This document shows, piece by piece, positions 46,317-59,730 of a stretch of 64,000 nt of DNA (positions within the stretch are counted from its first letter, which is position 1; the number at the start of each line of letters is the position of its first letter). The notes beneath the pieces were generated by a model, which worked only from the letters and a program-made list of their open reading frames with translations, searched no databases and had not been told where the DNA came from. The translations under genes were made by a program, and so were the position numbers. Origin of the DNA: Symsagittifera roscoffensis (Eukaryota; Xenacoelomorpha; Acoela; Convolutidae); assembly GCF_963678635.1 (NCBI RefSeq), contig NC_087064.1, positions 45,987,346 to 46,051,345 of the forward strand, given 5' to 3'.

Positions 46317-47509
46317 CTACGATAATTAAACAAAAAACACGATTCAATCATTTCATTCACTTTTAAACCCAAGGAAAAAGCAAAGCGGTTTTATTCATCT
46401 CACGAAATGAAGGTTCCGGAAAATCTAGAACAGCAGCTAAAGCTGCTTCTAGCAAATCATTTTGCAATTTTACTATAACAATTATCAGCATTTCTCTTGA
46501 TATCGATAAAAGCGACAAGAAATTATGACGTACGGGAGCAAATAATGCGTGGGAAGGCATTTTATTGACTCACAACAGACTGACAAAAAACATGTACATT
46601 GGCCGGTATGTGTGTCAATCTCCGACAGAAATATGATAGCCATTTAATGATCATAGCCAGAATACAATCGCAAAAGTGTCAATGAACTAAAAAAAGGAAA
46701 AACCTTTGACTTTTTTGAAGAAATTTCAACTTTCGAGTTTCAAAGAAATATATATATCACCATAAAAAACCTCGTTGGACTTTCCGAAATTCTTGTCATA
46801 TACACTTTTTTGATAAAAAAATAACCTAATTGAGATATTTGGGTCGATAGGTAACTTTTTTATTTTAGGCAAATTTTTAGCGTTTTTAGGCAAATTGAAC
46901 TTAGGTCATTCAACCGCTTAATTTGCTTTCCTCGTTAATCAAAAGTTCGACCGCGAAAAATTAAACTCGAGCATGAACAAATTTTTCTAGAAAAAAAAAT
47001 CAAGAAACCACAAGACCTAAATAAAAGAAAACAAATATTTGAAAAAATAAAAATGTAAGATAACAAAAATTTCTAGTTTCTTTCGGATGAAATTCAACTG
47101 GCAAAAAAAGTCAGCAGGAAGTTGCCGTACTGTCATGTCAATAAACTGACAAGATTTAAGACTTATTCCTGAAAAAAAAACAGAAAATTACCAAGACCTA
47201 TATAAAGAGTATTCACTTCTTTCATGACTCTTGAACATCTATACAACACAAATGTGTCAATCACGCAAAAAGTAGAACAGAGCGATGCCACAAAGAACAA
47301 CAGGAAAAATGAATTTACAAGGCGAGTAGTGTGGTAATACAACTCAGGCTCCGCTCATGTTCTCATCCCCAGGAAAAACCCAGATATGGGATTCAAAACA
47401 GCTATTTAAAAACATGCCAGCCTTATTCAATTAAATAGATCGCTGATCCTGTTTGATAGCATTAAAAACACAAGAGTATTGCATTTTAAACACAGAGGTA
47501 AAATTGAAC

Positions 47510-47840
47510 TTCGCATACACAAGCAAAAATATGACCGATAACGCTACTGGGAAAAACTGAATAAGTAAAACTTTGAGTCTACAAAATTCCTTAAATTACG
47601 CACCCCAATTATGAGTCTACATAATTGCTAAGTGATGCAAGCTTGTTATGACGCATTAGCAGTACCACTCAATTTGAAAAAAAAATTACCAACTAACAGG
47701 CCTCAATTTATAGAGCGGACGCATTTTAACTAGTATACGAAAAAGTTCATAACAACATCCGACCCTGCCCAGGTTCGAACCCTCTTATTTTGATGCGTGT
47801 CTCCTTACCTACCTCTACGCTACTGATTCACGATACCTAG
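47510..47840 (-). repeat. tRNA-derived SINE, second subfamily
   Basis: The head at 47765-47840 has A box GTAGCGTAGAGGTAGG and a perfect B box GGTTCGAACC. The tail ACAGAGGTAAAATTG...CTTCGCA lies near 47513. It is the better-preserved partner of 7790-7863. Confidence 0.65.
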
Positions 47841-48875
47841 AAGCTAAAGTGTTATTTGTAATATAATAAAGTGTTAAAATCCTTAGCATTGGCTGTACTT
47901 AATAGCAGGTTATTGAATTTATACATTCTGCAATAAAAGAACACTTTCAAAACGAACACTAATATTTGCGCCTTAGATTAGAAAAAGGAGTTCATACTAT
48001 CACACAATCTTTGCTTGTGTAATTTAGAGGAAGGTAAAAAGTAGGACTTTCACTGAAGAAAAAAACTAGACAAAAATTTGATCAAAATAACATAGCCAAA
48101 AATAAGGTGGAAAAAGTCTACAAAAACAAAGAAATTTAAAAAATGATTGAAAATTATTGAAACTTTTTCAACTTTCAAATTTTGAAAAATAATAGTAAAT
48201 CAAGTTAACGCTCTTTGCCCAAATGAAGAATACTGGAAAAATGGGTATATTTTTTATTCAACTGAAAAATCTAAAAAAAAAAATAAAACGCATTTTCGAA
48301 TCTACAAGTCGTTCAATTTTTTTTGCGCCAGTTTCGATTTCGTAATTGTAGAGCGCAACTTACTTAACTTACAGATTAATTTGAAAAAAAAAAATCAAAC
48401 AACCACAAGACATAAATACGTGAAAAATGTGGTTTTAAAATGTCAAAAATATAACACACCAAAAGTTTTCTACGTTTCCATCAAATGAAATTCATTGGCA
48501 AAAAAGTCCGCGGGAAGTTGCCGTACTGTCAATAAACAATTAAATAGATCGAGATTTTTTCAGCTTTTTGATTTCGAAGAAAAAATGCATCACGTTAAAG
48601 CTCTTCGAATTTCAATAACAATTTCATGACTGACTCTTTTTCTACATAAAAGTAATCCACCTAGACAATACTGAGTCAAGAGAATTTTTGTATGCTGCTG
48701 ACAACAAAAAACCTATTTTAAAAATAAAGCTCATTCACATTGGTTTGCTTGAGTCTCCACTTTTGTTATCAGAGAGCACTGTGTCGAAAATTCAAATGTG
48801 AGCCTCGAAAATTCAAATGTGACCGAGAACAATTTAACAAACTTTTTTTCATGCAAAAAACTGCATGACCTAAAA

Positions 48876-49262
48876 CATAGCCAACTGAAAGTTGGAAAAG
48901 AATAATGAACGCAAGAAAACTGAATAAAAACTTACTTTTTTTTCAAAAACCTTCAACTTTTGGATTTCGAAGAAAACAAATAGATGGCTTTAAAGCTCTT
49001 TGAACTTGCAGAACAAATTTTAAAGAACAATTTTTTGTTAAAATTAACCCAATTTGAGAAAACTGAATCAATAGGAATCAATAAAAGTTAAACTTTTAAC
49101 TTTTGCCTTCCTTTTAACAATGGAAATGCATTGAACTTAAAAAGAAATCAGAAGTCAAACCGCGAAAAATCAAAATTGAGCGAGAACAAATTTTCCTGAA
49201 AAAAAAATAAAAATAAATAAAGAAAATCTATGTAAGAGTACTCACTACCTTCATTACTCTTC
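48876..49262 (+). repeat. Family A element with compensated hairpin
   Basis: The left hairpin is CCAACT-GAA-AGTTGG (48881-48895), differing from CCAATC...GATTGG in other copies on both strands of the stem. The right end is CTCACTACCTTCATTACTC. No ORF is present. Confidence 0.7.
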
Positions 49263-49774
49263 ATAAGGGATAAATCATTTCGTTCATTAACCCTCCTTTA
49301 AATTTAGCAAGAGATTTCTTCAAAAAAAGACGTAAATGCATGATAATTCAAGTTCATTTCATTCATCAACAAGTGTTACAAATCATCAACAATCACTAAA
49401 GTAAAATAGCATTTAGACGAAATAAACCAAGCCCTAGTAACAACAACATCGCCAAGAAAAGGCCCGTTGAAACGAAAAAAAGTGTGACCATAACAAAAAA
49501 ATTGGATTTTTTAAAAGCCCCTGCGAAACACATGCACATCTATTTTTGTCAATCAAAATACACAACGTTATGCCGACCATACCGATCAAAAATAAGCAGA
49601 AACAGAAAAAGTAAACAGAAAAAAACTAGTGAATTTCTGAAACAATTTCAATTTTCGAAGAAAAAATTTACTCCCTTCAAAATCTTCGATTTTCTAGAAC
49701 CATTTAGGATTGGCGCTTTTTGAAAAAAGTAACCAAACTTGAGAAAACTATCAATTATTAAAATTTTTATTTTG

Positions 49775-51248
49775 CTGGGAAATCTGAAAAACAAATTCCA
49801 CTTTCGAAACTAGAAACCGATCACGTTTTTCGTGATCTTTACACTTTTGCGGTTCGATAGTGGATTTTTCCTTTCTTTGAATAGTAGAAATGAGCTGAAC
49901 TTAAAAAGAAATTGAAAGTCAAACCGCGAAAGAAATTGAAAGTCAAAATTTTAGCACTTTTCCTGAAAAAACAAACGAACACAAAATTCATCGCGACCTA
50001 TAAAAGAGTCTGAACTACGATCATCCAAAAGTTGTTAAATCAGAAGAAAAGTCAGAGAAAAGTTAAATCAGAAGAAAATTGAATTTAATAAAACTTTAAT
50101 TCCAGATCAATAGTTTCAAGTTTTAATAAATAGTATTACAGAGGTGAAGCGGAAAACTTCGCATCACTTGTGATAGATCTTATTTAGAGCAGGACAAACA
50201 AGCTAGTCGACACAAAAGGTGCAAGTCAAAAAACGGTCAGAAACGATCGCAAACTAGGCCCATAAAAATAAGAGATTTGTTATGAAGAAAGCTCGACAAA
50301 GAAAACAAACCGAGAAACAAAACAGCCAGTAGTAAGTAAAAAAGCATTGAAAAAAATCTGAATCAGTAACTAAGCCGATTAAACTTGGGTAGACGCTCGT
50401 AGAGTCGAAAATATCTGTCATAAAATTTCAAGCTACAAAAAAATTTCTTAACTCGAAGTTTTCAAATTTCACATTACCCTCTTACGCACGCGATGGAAAA
50501 AATAACGATGTCATTCAAACAACAAAAAGCGGTTAAACACATATAAAAGTAGCCGGATCCTTTATTTACGCTAGAACTGTTTCAAAGGAAAAAAGGAAAG
50601 TAGATAAAATCTGAGCTAATTTACAACCAACATGAACGCAAACATTGACGAGATTTGAGACTCAAAATACTGACATGCGGAAAATATGTACGTGAAGTCA
50701 CCCTCTCAGAATTGACTAATTCTTACAAAGTTGTAAAATGGCAAAAAAATAAAGTTCCCGATTAAAAGACACATGCTCTCGCAAGTATAATATGACAAAC
50801 AATTTGACCTCAGATTCAGTGAAAACAAGGAGACCTTTCAACTAATGTTGCTAAGCAATTTGGCAATGACAGATGTAAAAAATATCAATCATTCAATACC
50901 CATCGTAACTTGTTAGGGTGCTTTTTAACGTTTCACGAAACTCTTGAGCGAAACTTGCAACCTTTGTTATCTGAAAACAAGAGCAATAAAAAGAACACCA
51001 AAAAATCAAAAACGAAGCAGTTAAAGAAACATAGCCAACAGAGAGATGGGAAAGAACGCAAGGAAACGAAAAAAATCCTGATTTGTTTTTTGTAAAAAAA
51101 AAATAAACTTTTACTTTCGAACTTCAGAGAAAAAAATAGGGCCTTGCAGCTCTTTAGGTTCCAAGAACATTTAATGATTGACACTTTTTGATTTAAAAAA
51201 AATAAGCCAAAGTGAGAAAACTGGATCAATAGGTTAATTTTTTCCACT
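49775..51248. repeat. 1.47-kb tandem duplication, copy 1
   Basis: It starts at CTGGGAAATCTGAAAAACAA. It carries a family A tail, a SINE tail (ACAGAGGTGAAGCGG) and a 61-codon open frame from 50910 that is present in both copies and not otherwise supported. Confidence 0.9.
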
Positions 51249-52719
51249 GGGAAATCTGAAAAACAAATTCCACTTTCGAAACTAGAAACCGATCACGTTT
51301 TTCGTGATCTTTACACTTTTGCGGTTCGATAGTGGATTTTTCCTTTCTTTGAATAGTAGAAATGAGCTGAACTTAAAAAGAAATTGAAAGTCAAACCGCG
51401 AAAGAAATTGAAAGGCAAAATTTTAGCACTTTTCCTGAAAAAAACAAACGAACACAAAATTCATCGCGACCTATAAAAGAGTCTGAACTACGATCATCCA
51501 AAAGTTGTTAAATCAGAAGAAAAGTCAGAGAAAAGTTAAATCAGAAGAAAATTGAATTTAATAAAACTTTAATTCCAGATCAATAGTTTCAAGTTTTAAT
51601 AAATAGTATTACAGAGGTGAAGCGGAAAACTTCGCATCACTTGTGATAGATCTCATTTAGAGCAGGACAAACAAGCTAGTCGACACAAAAGGTGCAAGTC
51701 AAAAAACGGTCAGAAACGATCGCAAACTAGGCCCATAAAAATAAGAGATTTGTTATGAAGAAAGCTCGACAAAGAAAACAAACCGAGAAACAAAACAGCC
51801 AGTAGTAAGTAAAAAAGCATTGAAAAAAATCTGAATCAGTAACTAAGCCGATTAAACTTGGGTAGACGCTCGTAGAGTCGAAAATATCTGTCATAAAATT
51901 TCAAGCTACAAAAAAATTTCTTAACTCGAAGTTTTCAAATTTCACATTACCCTCTTACGCACGCGATGGAAAAAATAACGATGTCATTCAAACAACAAAA
52001 AGCGGTTAAACACATATAAAAGTAGCCGGATCCTTTATTTACGCTAGAACTGTTTCAAAGGAAAAAAGGAAAGTAGATAAAATCTGAGCTAATTTACAAC
52101 CAACATGAACACAAACATTGACGAGATTTGAGACTCAAAATACTGACAAGCGGAAAATATGTACGTGAAGTCACCCTCTCAGAATTGACTAATTCTTACA
52201 AAGTTGTAAAATGGCAAAAAAATAAAGTTCCCGATTAAAAGACACATGCTCTCGCAAGTATAATATGACAAACAATTTGACCTCAGATTCAGTGAAAACA
52301 AGGAGACCTTTCAACTAATGTTGCTAAGCAATTTGGCAATGACAGATGTAAAAAATGTCAATCATTCAATACCCATCGTAACTTGTTAGGGTGCTTTTTA
52401 ACGTTTCATGAAACTCTTGAGCGAAACTTGCAACCTTTGTTATCTGAAAACAAGAGCAATAAAAAGAACACCAAAAAATCAAAAACGAAGCAGTTAAAGA
52501 AACATAGCCAACAGAGAGATGGGAAAGAACGCAAGGAAACGAAAAAAATCCTGATTTGTTTTTTGTAAAAAGAAAATAAACTTTTACTTTCGAACTTCAG
52601 AGAAAAAAATAGGGCCTTGCAGTTCTTTAGGTTTCAAGAACATTTAATGATTGACACTTTTTGATTTAAAAAAAATAAGCCAAAGTGAGAAAACTGGATC
52701 AATAGGTTAATTTTTTCCA
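51249..52719. repeat. 1.47-kb tandem duplication, copy 2
   Basis: It is nearly identical to copy 1; roughly ten differences were noticed by eye (for example at the start of GATCTCATTTAG and in CATGAACACAAAC). The third occurrence of CTGGGAAATCTGAAAAAC at 52720 marks the end. An (AG)n run follows at about 52800-52824. Confidence 0.9.
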
Positions 52720-53032
52720 CTGGGAAATCTGAAAAACTAAATCTCTCTTTCGATAATAGAAGTCGTTCACATTTTTTGCGCCAGTTTCGCTTTCGCAATC
52801 AGAGAGAGAGAGAGAGAGAGAGAGCGCAATTTATCTAAATTATAGAAGATGAATTTGAATTCAACTCACAGAGTTCATATATACCTTAAGGCATTCATAA
52901 ATACGTCAATCTGTGTGAATCAACTTCTTTCGTTGTTAGAGCATTTTAGACTTTTTTCCTGCAAAAGAAAACAAAAAATATCACGATCTTTAAAAGTCAA
53001 AATCATTCACTTGAACTTCTACTTCATAGAGC

Positions 53033-53110
53033 ATAGCCAATCGAAGATTGGATCAGAGTAATGACCGCAAGTCAACATAAAAAACTCTTACTCTTAAAAA
53101 TTGCGTTCAT
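53033..53110 (+). repeat. Family A left end
   Basis: Left hairpin CCAATC-GAA-GATTGG (53037-53051) then GATCAGAGTAATGACCGC. A separate, more diverged family A copy continues at 53260-53660 and ends CTTCATTACATTCATTGAC. Confidence 0.6.
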
Positions 53111-53987
53111 TACTCTTAAAAATGCGTAAATTTTAGCGCTGAACAGGTAAATGTAGATATTTAACAGATGCGTGTACCAAAAACAGATAGAGGTAATCAT
53201 TTTAGGGCAGGTCGGTAAATAGTGAATGTCATGACATTTTAAAACAGCCAACAGATAGCTGGAACTAAAAAACGATAAATATGATCGAATTATTTAAAAC
53301 TAATTTTCAACTTCTAAATTTTGGTTTAAAAATTACCAAGTAATAGCTCTTTGCATTTCAAGAATCTTGTATAATAGTATTTTTTTCTATGAAGATGACT
53401 ATTGGAGAACTCTAGATCAATATTTAAATTTTCAAATCAACAAAAATTAAAACCCCTTTTGAAGCTAACAGTCATTTTGCTTTCCTCACAGTTAAAGTAA
53501 TTTGCATTCCTCTTAGCAAATGAATTTAAATCGAAGTAAAGGAATCAAACGTCAAACCACTTAATTGAATTATTTAACAAATCGTGAACAACTTTTTCTT
53601 GTAAAAAAGTCAACACGACCTATATAAGCGTCTTCATTACATTCATTGACATTTAATTATGATGATACAGGATTCATATTTTAAAAGAGAGAGTTAGTTT
53701 GCTGTAAGTTTTCCCTTCTTTCAGAAGCATTTTAGACCCAAATAACTGCGTGGATTCTTTCTTATAAGCAGAAAAAGGCCGAGTCTATGCTTCTTCATAG
53801 CTATCTTATAAATCATCTACAAGCCAAAAGACTGATTAGCATTTGAACAACCTAGTTTTGACACTCTTTATTGAATTGCATCACAACAGAACAGTATTCT
53901 TTATCGTGAATGCCCCGTGACTGTTAAATTGAAAAAGAAGGCAACTTAAATGAAGTTGATTGAATTTTTTGATTGACTTATTTGTAC

Positions 53988-54120
53988 CTGCGGGAGACAA
54001 ATGAAGCAGCAAAAGAGCAGCGGCTGTAAAATAACTTCCAAATTTTGCCTCCATTGTCTTGATAAATGACTCCAAAAGAGCATTCACAGTTTGCGGAAGG
54101 GCCTTGATCCTCGCATTCAG
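53988..54120 (-). CDS. TEP1: TEP1-like exon: helical segment after NACHT
   Basis: The acceptor is TCTATTTTCAG and the donor CCCGCAG|GTACAA. It enters in phase 0 after the exon ending YEQ at 60951 and leaves in phase 1. It encodes LNARIKALPQTVNALLESFI, then KTMEAKFGSYFTAAALLLLH and LSPA. The LPxTV-x-x-LL pattern just after the NPLYL...YEQ block is the same in TEP1, and the A-L-L-x-L-S-P end is the start of the winged-helix region in STAND proteins. Longer open frames in the other two frames cross the splice sites and are not coding. Confidence 0.82.
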
Positions 54121-55329
54121 CTGAAAATAGACCAGACATGGTAATCATATAACCTTCCTTCCTTGTAAGGACAAGATTGATATAACAATGAATTAAGAGG
54201 ATGCTTTGAAGGTAACCTGAAACCCATACTATTTTGGAAAGCAATCAAATTAAATGCACCACTGAATCCAATACTGAGTCAACCGGATACTTTGAACTCA
54301 GAAAATCGTCAAATGAGCGACCTTGAAAATTTGTCCAACTGATCACCGCAATCAGCTAAAAAAGATTTTCAATCTAACTTCAAATCGGATTATTGAAAGT
54401 AGGTTCGTGTGAAGTAAAGTCTCTTGAGCTGTTTTCTCTTGGGGGCAATAATTGGTTGAAATTTCTATACCGTCAAAAAAATAGGATTGACATTTTCAAG
54501 CTACTCGGTGAGGGGCTAAAATGGGACAGAATCAAAAACTGACTGTGACAAAATAAAAACATCAGTACGTGAAAAAAATGACTAAAAAGTACAACTATAC
54601 GCTCATATCAAACAGTACCTCTATTTCCAGGCATACAATTTTTGAAATTTTGCAAACTGGGTTTTTCAATATGCTATGGAAAAAAAGATAAAATTACTTA
54701 GATAGCCGGTTGCTGTGCAAGAAGCACAAAAATTCCGAGAGTTATTTAAAAAGAGGTTTTCAAAATTTTTTTTTTCTATTTAGGCCGTTTTTTGTTCGCC
54801 ATTGGAGAAAATGAATCAAAAAAGAACGCTCAGATAGCATTGGCCTCAACCGACTACGAAAAACAAAAAAAAATCAAACACAATTTTTTCTTAAAAATAA
54901 AGTTTTTTTAAACAAATTTTCTAAGTTTTAAATGCCAAAAAGGCGCAGCACAAATCTTCACAAATAATTTTTTTAAATAAAACTAAGTTTTCCATATCTA
55001 AAAAAAACTTTCATATAATGAACGTTACTAGCTCATTGTACTCGCTTGACGATGAAAAAAGCTTAAATTTGAGATATCACTCACCGCTGTAGATTCTCCT
55101 GTACATGTGTACTCTATACTGTTCAAAAAAATGTTTCTGATATGATTTTAACACAGATGGTAGTTTAGTGCAAAGTTAAGCGGGGTTACAATAAAACGTT
55201 TTTTCATAAAGGAAGATGCTTGCGATGCCATTTTAACCGCTATAAACATGCACTAGCGTTTAACGCACCTTCGGTGCTTCGAAGTTTTTCGACAACTTAT
55301 GAAAAACCGCATATATTGGAAACAACATC

Positions 55330-56660
55330 TGCAAAATTTTAGTGTACTGTGACTGCACCCAATTACAGGGTTGGTAATTTCGAACTTTTAAACTTTCTTT
55401 TTATTACCATTTTGAAAGCGTCATCTCGAAAACTTAATGGGCCTCTGGAGAACTTTGGAGGCCAGATTTGCAACCACTGAGAGTCCCTGAGAGCACCCTA
55501 CTATAGGGTTAGGAATCCAAAATTTTGTGAATTTTTTAAACCTAAGTTTCCCGAAAAAAAAAATTGAAAAAAAACGTCTTATCTCGAAAACTAAAAGGAT
55601 TTGAGCATTCGTATTAAAAGGCAAGATTTGAGACGCCTGGGTGTACAATGACAATAAGGTTGCATTTTCATCAAGTTAGTAGTTTCAAACTTTTTTGAAT
55701 TTCTTTGTAGATAAGTTTTTTGAGAAACTTTGAAAAAAATCAAAAAACGTCACATCTCGGGAAACTAAAAGCATTTGAGCAGTCGCGTTTAACAGTCGTA
55801 TGTGGCAAGATTTGCAACTCTTTAGAGTACCCTGACAACACCGAACTATACCGTTGGAAAATTCAAATTGTGCAAACTAATTAATATAAACTTTCTGAAA
55901 ATTTTGAAAAAATCACAAAAAACGTCACCTCTCGAAAACTACAAAGAATTGAGCAACCATAATTGGAGGCAAGATTCGCAATCCTTGAAAGTACTCTGAC
56001 AGGACCTAACTACAGGGTTGGGAATTTCATACTTTTGAAGAAAAATAATTTAAGTTTTCTGAAAACTTTTGAAAAAATCACAAACGTCATATCTCGAAAA
56101 CTACAAAGAATTGAGCAGTCAAACTTAGAGGCGAGATTTGCAATCTTTGAGAGTACTCTGACAGGACCTAACTACAGGGTTAGGAATTTCAGATTTTGCA
56201 AAAAAAAATTAACATTGGTTTTCTGAAAACTTTTTGAAAAAATCAAAAAACGTCATATCTCAAAAAATACAAAGATTTGAACAGTCATATTTGGAGGCAA
56301 CGCTTGTAACTCCTTAGAGTACTCTGACGGCACCCAACTACAAGGTTGGAAATTTCAGATTCATAGAAAAATAATCATAACTTAAGTTTTCTGAAAATTT
56401 TTGAAAAAAATCACAAAAAACGTCATATCTCGAAAACTACAATAATTTGAACAGTCATATTTGGAGGCAAGATTTGTAACTCCTTAGAGCTCTCTGACAG
56501 CACCCAACTACACGGTTGGGAACTTCAAGTTTTGTAAATGATTTAATTATTTGAAATTTCTGAAAACTTTTGAAAAAACTCAAAAATCGTCTTATCTCGT
56601 TAATTAAAATGATTCGGGCATTCAAAATTGGAGGCCAAATTCGCAACCCCTAATTCGATA
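55330..56660. repeat. Satellite-like tandem array, about 165-bp unit
   Basis: CGTCATATCTCGAAAACTA-like sequence recurs near 55419, 55574, 55749, 55922, 56085, 56250, 56420 and 56587. Each unit also carries GGAGGCAAGATTTGCAAC and ACTACAGGGTTGG. Units are diverged by many substitutions, so the array is old. No ORF is conserved across units. Confidence 0.85.
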
Positions 56661-58257
56661 TTGGACTGCTTAATTTAAACTCGGTAAAATAACCCTGAAA
56701 ATCAAATTGGAAAATCGAAAAAATTCTTAACCATTGCAATATACGATATAGCTTAAACATGCAAAAAATAATACGTTGAAAAAGCTTAAACATGGCGAGA
56801 TAGTGAAGCCCGCATTTAAATATATAATAGATAATAGATTAGAGCCCTTAGATTCGCTACCAGAAGCAGATCTTTAGTGTACGAACTGTTTTTTTTGCAG
56901 ATGACATTTTCGACTAACACATTTTCGACAAAGAGAAAAAAGTTGCAGCTTTGCGGCGTGCCAATGGAGGTTCTACTCGCAGAGTCACAAACATTGACAA
57001 AAAAATTTTAGGGAAAGCCGATATTTTGAGCGATGAAACAGGGAAACCAGTACTTAACAAAAAATTACAACCACCGAAACTACTATGGGGAAAACTGAAA
57101 CTGAAGCTGGACTAATTATTAATCGCATTGAATATTGGTAAAATTCTGTTAAATCATGAGACAAAATACTAAGTAATTTTGATGAACACTCAAAATCTAC
57201 ATTCGAAAATTTTGTTATCATGAGATCTTTCGGTTCCTACAATTCAAAAAATAACCAACACACGAAGTAGAAAAGTTAGTTTAAAAGGCATTGACTATAC
57301 ATAGAGGCCAAGCGGAGCTTCGCATCACTTGCGGTACTTCACAAACAAAAACATATAAGCCGAAAAAAAGATAAATATTGAAAAACACTAGGTGTACCAA
57401 AATCAGCTGAGCCGAAGTTAATTGGATCTGTATAAAAACATCAAGTCCTCCTTGAAGCTACAAAGAACAACACTTGCAAGAACAATGATAATTGCTTGCA
57501 GCAAAACAAAATCCGTGATGTGGCAACTAAGCCGACAAAATTGGCAACTAAGCCCACAAAACTTGAGCCAATTTTCATTTCATGAACGTTACTAGCTCCC
57601 TATACCCGCTCGACGATGAAAAAACTTGAATATGAGATATTACCCAACATAATACGGCGATTATATGGCAACTGATTTTGCGTGGAAAAAAGCTTGAGCA
57701 CGCCCAAAGACGAAGTTCCTCTCCAAATTTGAAGGATTTAACCCAAGAAAACATTAATGCATGCTGCGTTTTTGAACCAAAAGAAATAGATACCACAATA
57801 TCAATGGATTCGCTGCTTTTCCAGAAGAAAATATTTGAGCTTTATAGGAGAATCGAAAAGATAAAACAAAACATAAACTGAAATCGAAAAGATGCGGCAA
57901 AAAATGATTATTTCTGCTAAGCAATTTACAAATATGATTTCTCCTGTACAAATAAATTCTAAACTCTTCAAAACGACATTCTTTCCAATATGATTTCAAA
58001 AAAGAGGATAGCTTAGCGCAAACTTAGCAATATATAACGACCACAAACACCAACAATTGGAAAACTCATACTGAAGCTCGAAACTTTAAGAGTCGCTTTA
58101 AATATTGGTGACAACTTACTTAAATTCATGGACAAAATTCAAAGAGATCTTCTTAAATTCATAGAGATCTTCTTAAATTCATAGAGATCTTTCGGTTCCT
58201 ACAAGTCAATAAATAATCAACCAAAAAAGAAGAACAGTTAGTTTAAAAGGTAGTGCT

Positions 58258-58670
58258 CACACACAGAGGTGAAGCAGCTAATCTTAGCATCACTTGCAAA
58301 TCAACAAAAAAAAATATAAAAAACAGCCAAAAAAATGATAAATGTTGAAAAACACTAGGTGTACCAAAGTAGCTGAGCCGGAGTTATTTCGATTTGTAAA
58401 AAAAGTATCAAGTCCTCCCTGAAGCTACAAAGAACAACACTTGCAAGTACAATGAAAATTGCTGACAGCAAAAAAAAAATCCGTGATGCGACAACTAAGT
58501 CGACATAACTAAGCAGCCAAACGAAAATCCGAAAATTTGATTTTTACCGGAAAAAAATTAATATCGTACATGATGAAAAACAAGGCCCAGTCGGGACTCA
58601 AACACCACACTTTAAAGTCCAAAGGCAACCATGATACCTCTCGTCCTACTGGTAACGAGCCTGAAAAATG
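58258..58670 (-). repeat. tRNA-derived SINE
   Basis: The tail ACACAGAGGTGAAGCAG is at 58258. The head at 58588-58665 has an A-box-like ACCAGTAGGACGAGAGG and B box GTTTGAGTCCC on the minus strand. A partial tail duplicate lies at 57300. Confidence 0.6.
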
Positions 58671-59136
58671 TTACGGTTCACTAATAAAGCAACGAAGATC
58701 TGCAACAAAATTGTTTAGGGGAAAAGTGAAAAGTATAATTTAAAGCAAATAAAAATTTTAAAGTGGGTCTCAATGTTGAGATGGCGGAAAAAATCTGAAA
58801 CACTGCTTCCCGAAAAAATTTAAATCGTTTGAAAAATAAAAACACTCCTTGCAAAAATTTGCTTTTATTTCATCATGATATATGTGGAACAAGACTTTTT
58901 GAAATGCTGGATACTTCAAATCGGGTAGAATCGACAAATTTAATCCGCCGGAGAAAAGCATGTCCTGGATGAATCGAAAAAAAAACACTCAATTTTACAA
59001 TACGCGTGATACACTAGGTAACATATGATTCAATTCCACCAAAAAAAATAAGTGTAAAATAAATATTCAAAGTGTCGAGAAAGAAAGATGAATCACTTTG
59101 TTTAACATGGAAAATATTAAATCCTGTTATGAAGGG

Positions 59137-59320
59137 TAAAACAGAGGTGAAGCTGTGCTTCGCAAAAAACAGAGAGAAAACGACAAAAAGCAGCTCTACA
59201 AAAGCAATAAGCAAAAGAAAAAGCCTCGAATTAGTAAGAACTCGGCAACGCCTAGAAACCGATCTCCGATCTAGAGATTATGAGTCTCAGACACTAACCA
59301 CTCAGCTACGGAAGCTTAAT
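59137..59320 (-). repeat. tRNA-Leu-like SINE
   Basis: The minus strand reads GTAGCTGAGTGGTTAGTG (A-box region), GAGA-CTCATAA-TCTC, then a decayed B box GATCGGTTTCTAGG. Body AAGCCTCGAATTAGTAAGAA and tail GCGAAGCACAGCTTC match 5709-5912. Confidence 0.7.
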
Positions 59321-59369
59321 GAATATCAAACACTAACCGCATTCGAAATTCAAATTAAACATTAGATGC

Positions 59370-59730
59370 CCTTACGGCTATTTGAATTTTAAGAACAACT
59401 TATGATTGGCAGTTTTTTTGATAAAATTAACTCCATTTGAGAAAACTTGATCAATAAGCAAACTTTTTATTTCGCTCGAAAATCTATAAACTAAATTCCA
59501 CTTTCAAAACTAGAAGTCGATCACGTTTTTGGGGACGTTTGCACTTTTGCTATTCGATAGTGGTTTGCTTTCTCCAAAATCAATGAACTGGAATTGAAAA
59601 GAAATCACAAGTCGAACCGCGAAGAAGTAAATTTGCGCCTGAACAAATTTTAATACTTTCCCGAAAAAAAGAGAAAAAAATCATCGCGTCCTATATAATA
59701 ATCTGCACCACGTTCATGGACTTTTAAAAA
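59370..59730 (+). repeat. Family A element, partial
   Basis: It has the family middle (ATTTTAAGAACAACTTATGA, TTGAGAAAACTTGATCAAT) and the right end GCACCACGTTCATGGACTTT. The left hairpin is absent. Confidence 0.55.

Larger units (their letters stand above)
46317..53987 (-). other. Intron with family A clusters, a SINE and a tandem duplication
   Basis: The 7.7-kb intron (donor CGCAG|GTACAA, acceptor ATCGTAG) contains family A pieces at about 46670-47230, 48110-48420, 48876-49262, 49640-50010 and 53260-53660, one SINE (47510-47840) and the 1.47-kb duplication. Flanking exons join in phase, so no exon is expected. Confidence 0.6.

Noticed and set aside
46363-46560. Open frame of 65 codons upstream of the 45996 exon
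   Set aside because: A stop and an AT-rich tract separate it from the acceptor at 46317, it has no donor, and phase already links 53988 to 45996.
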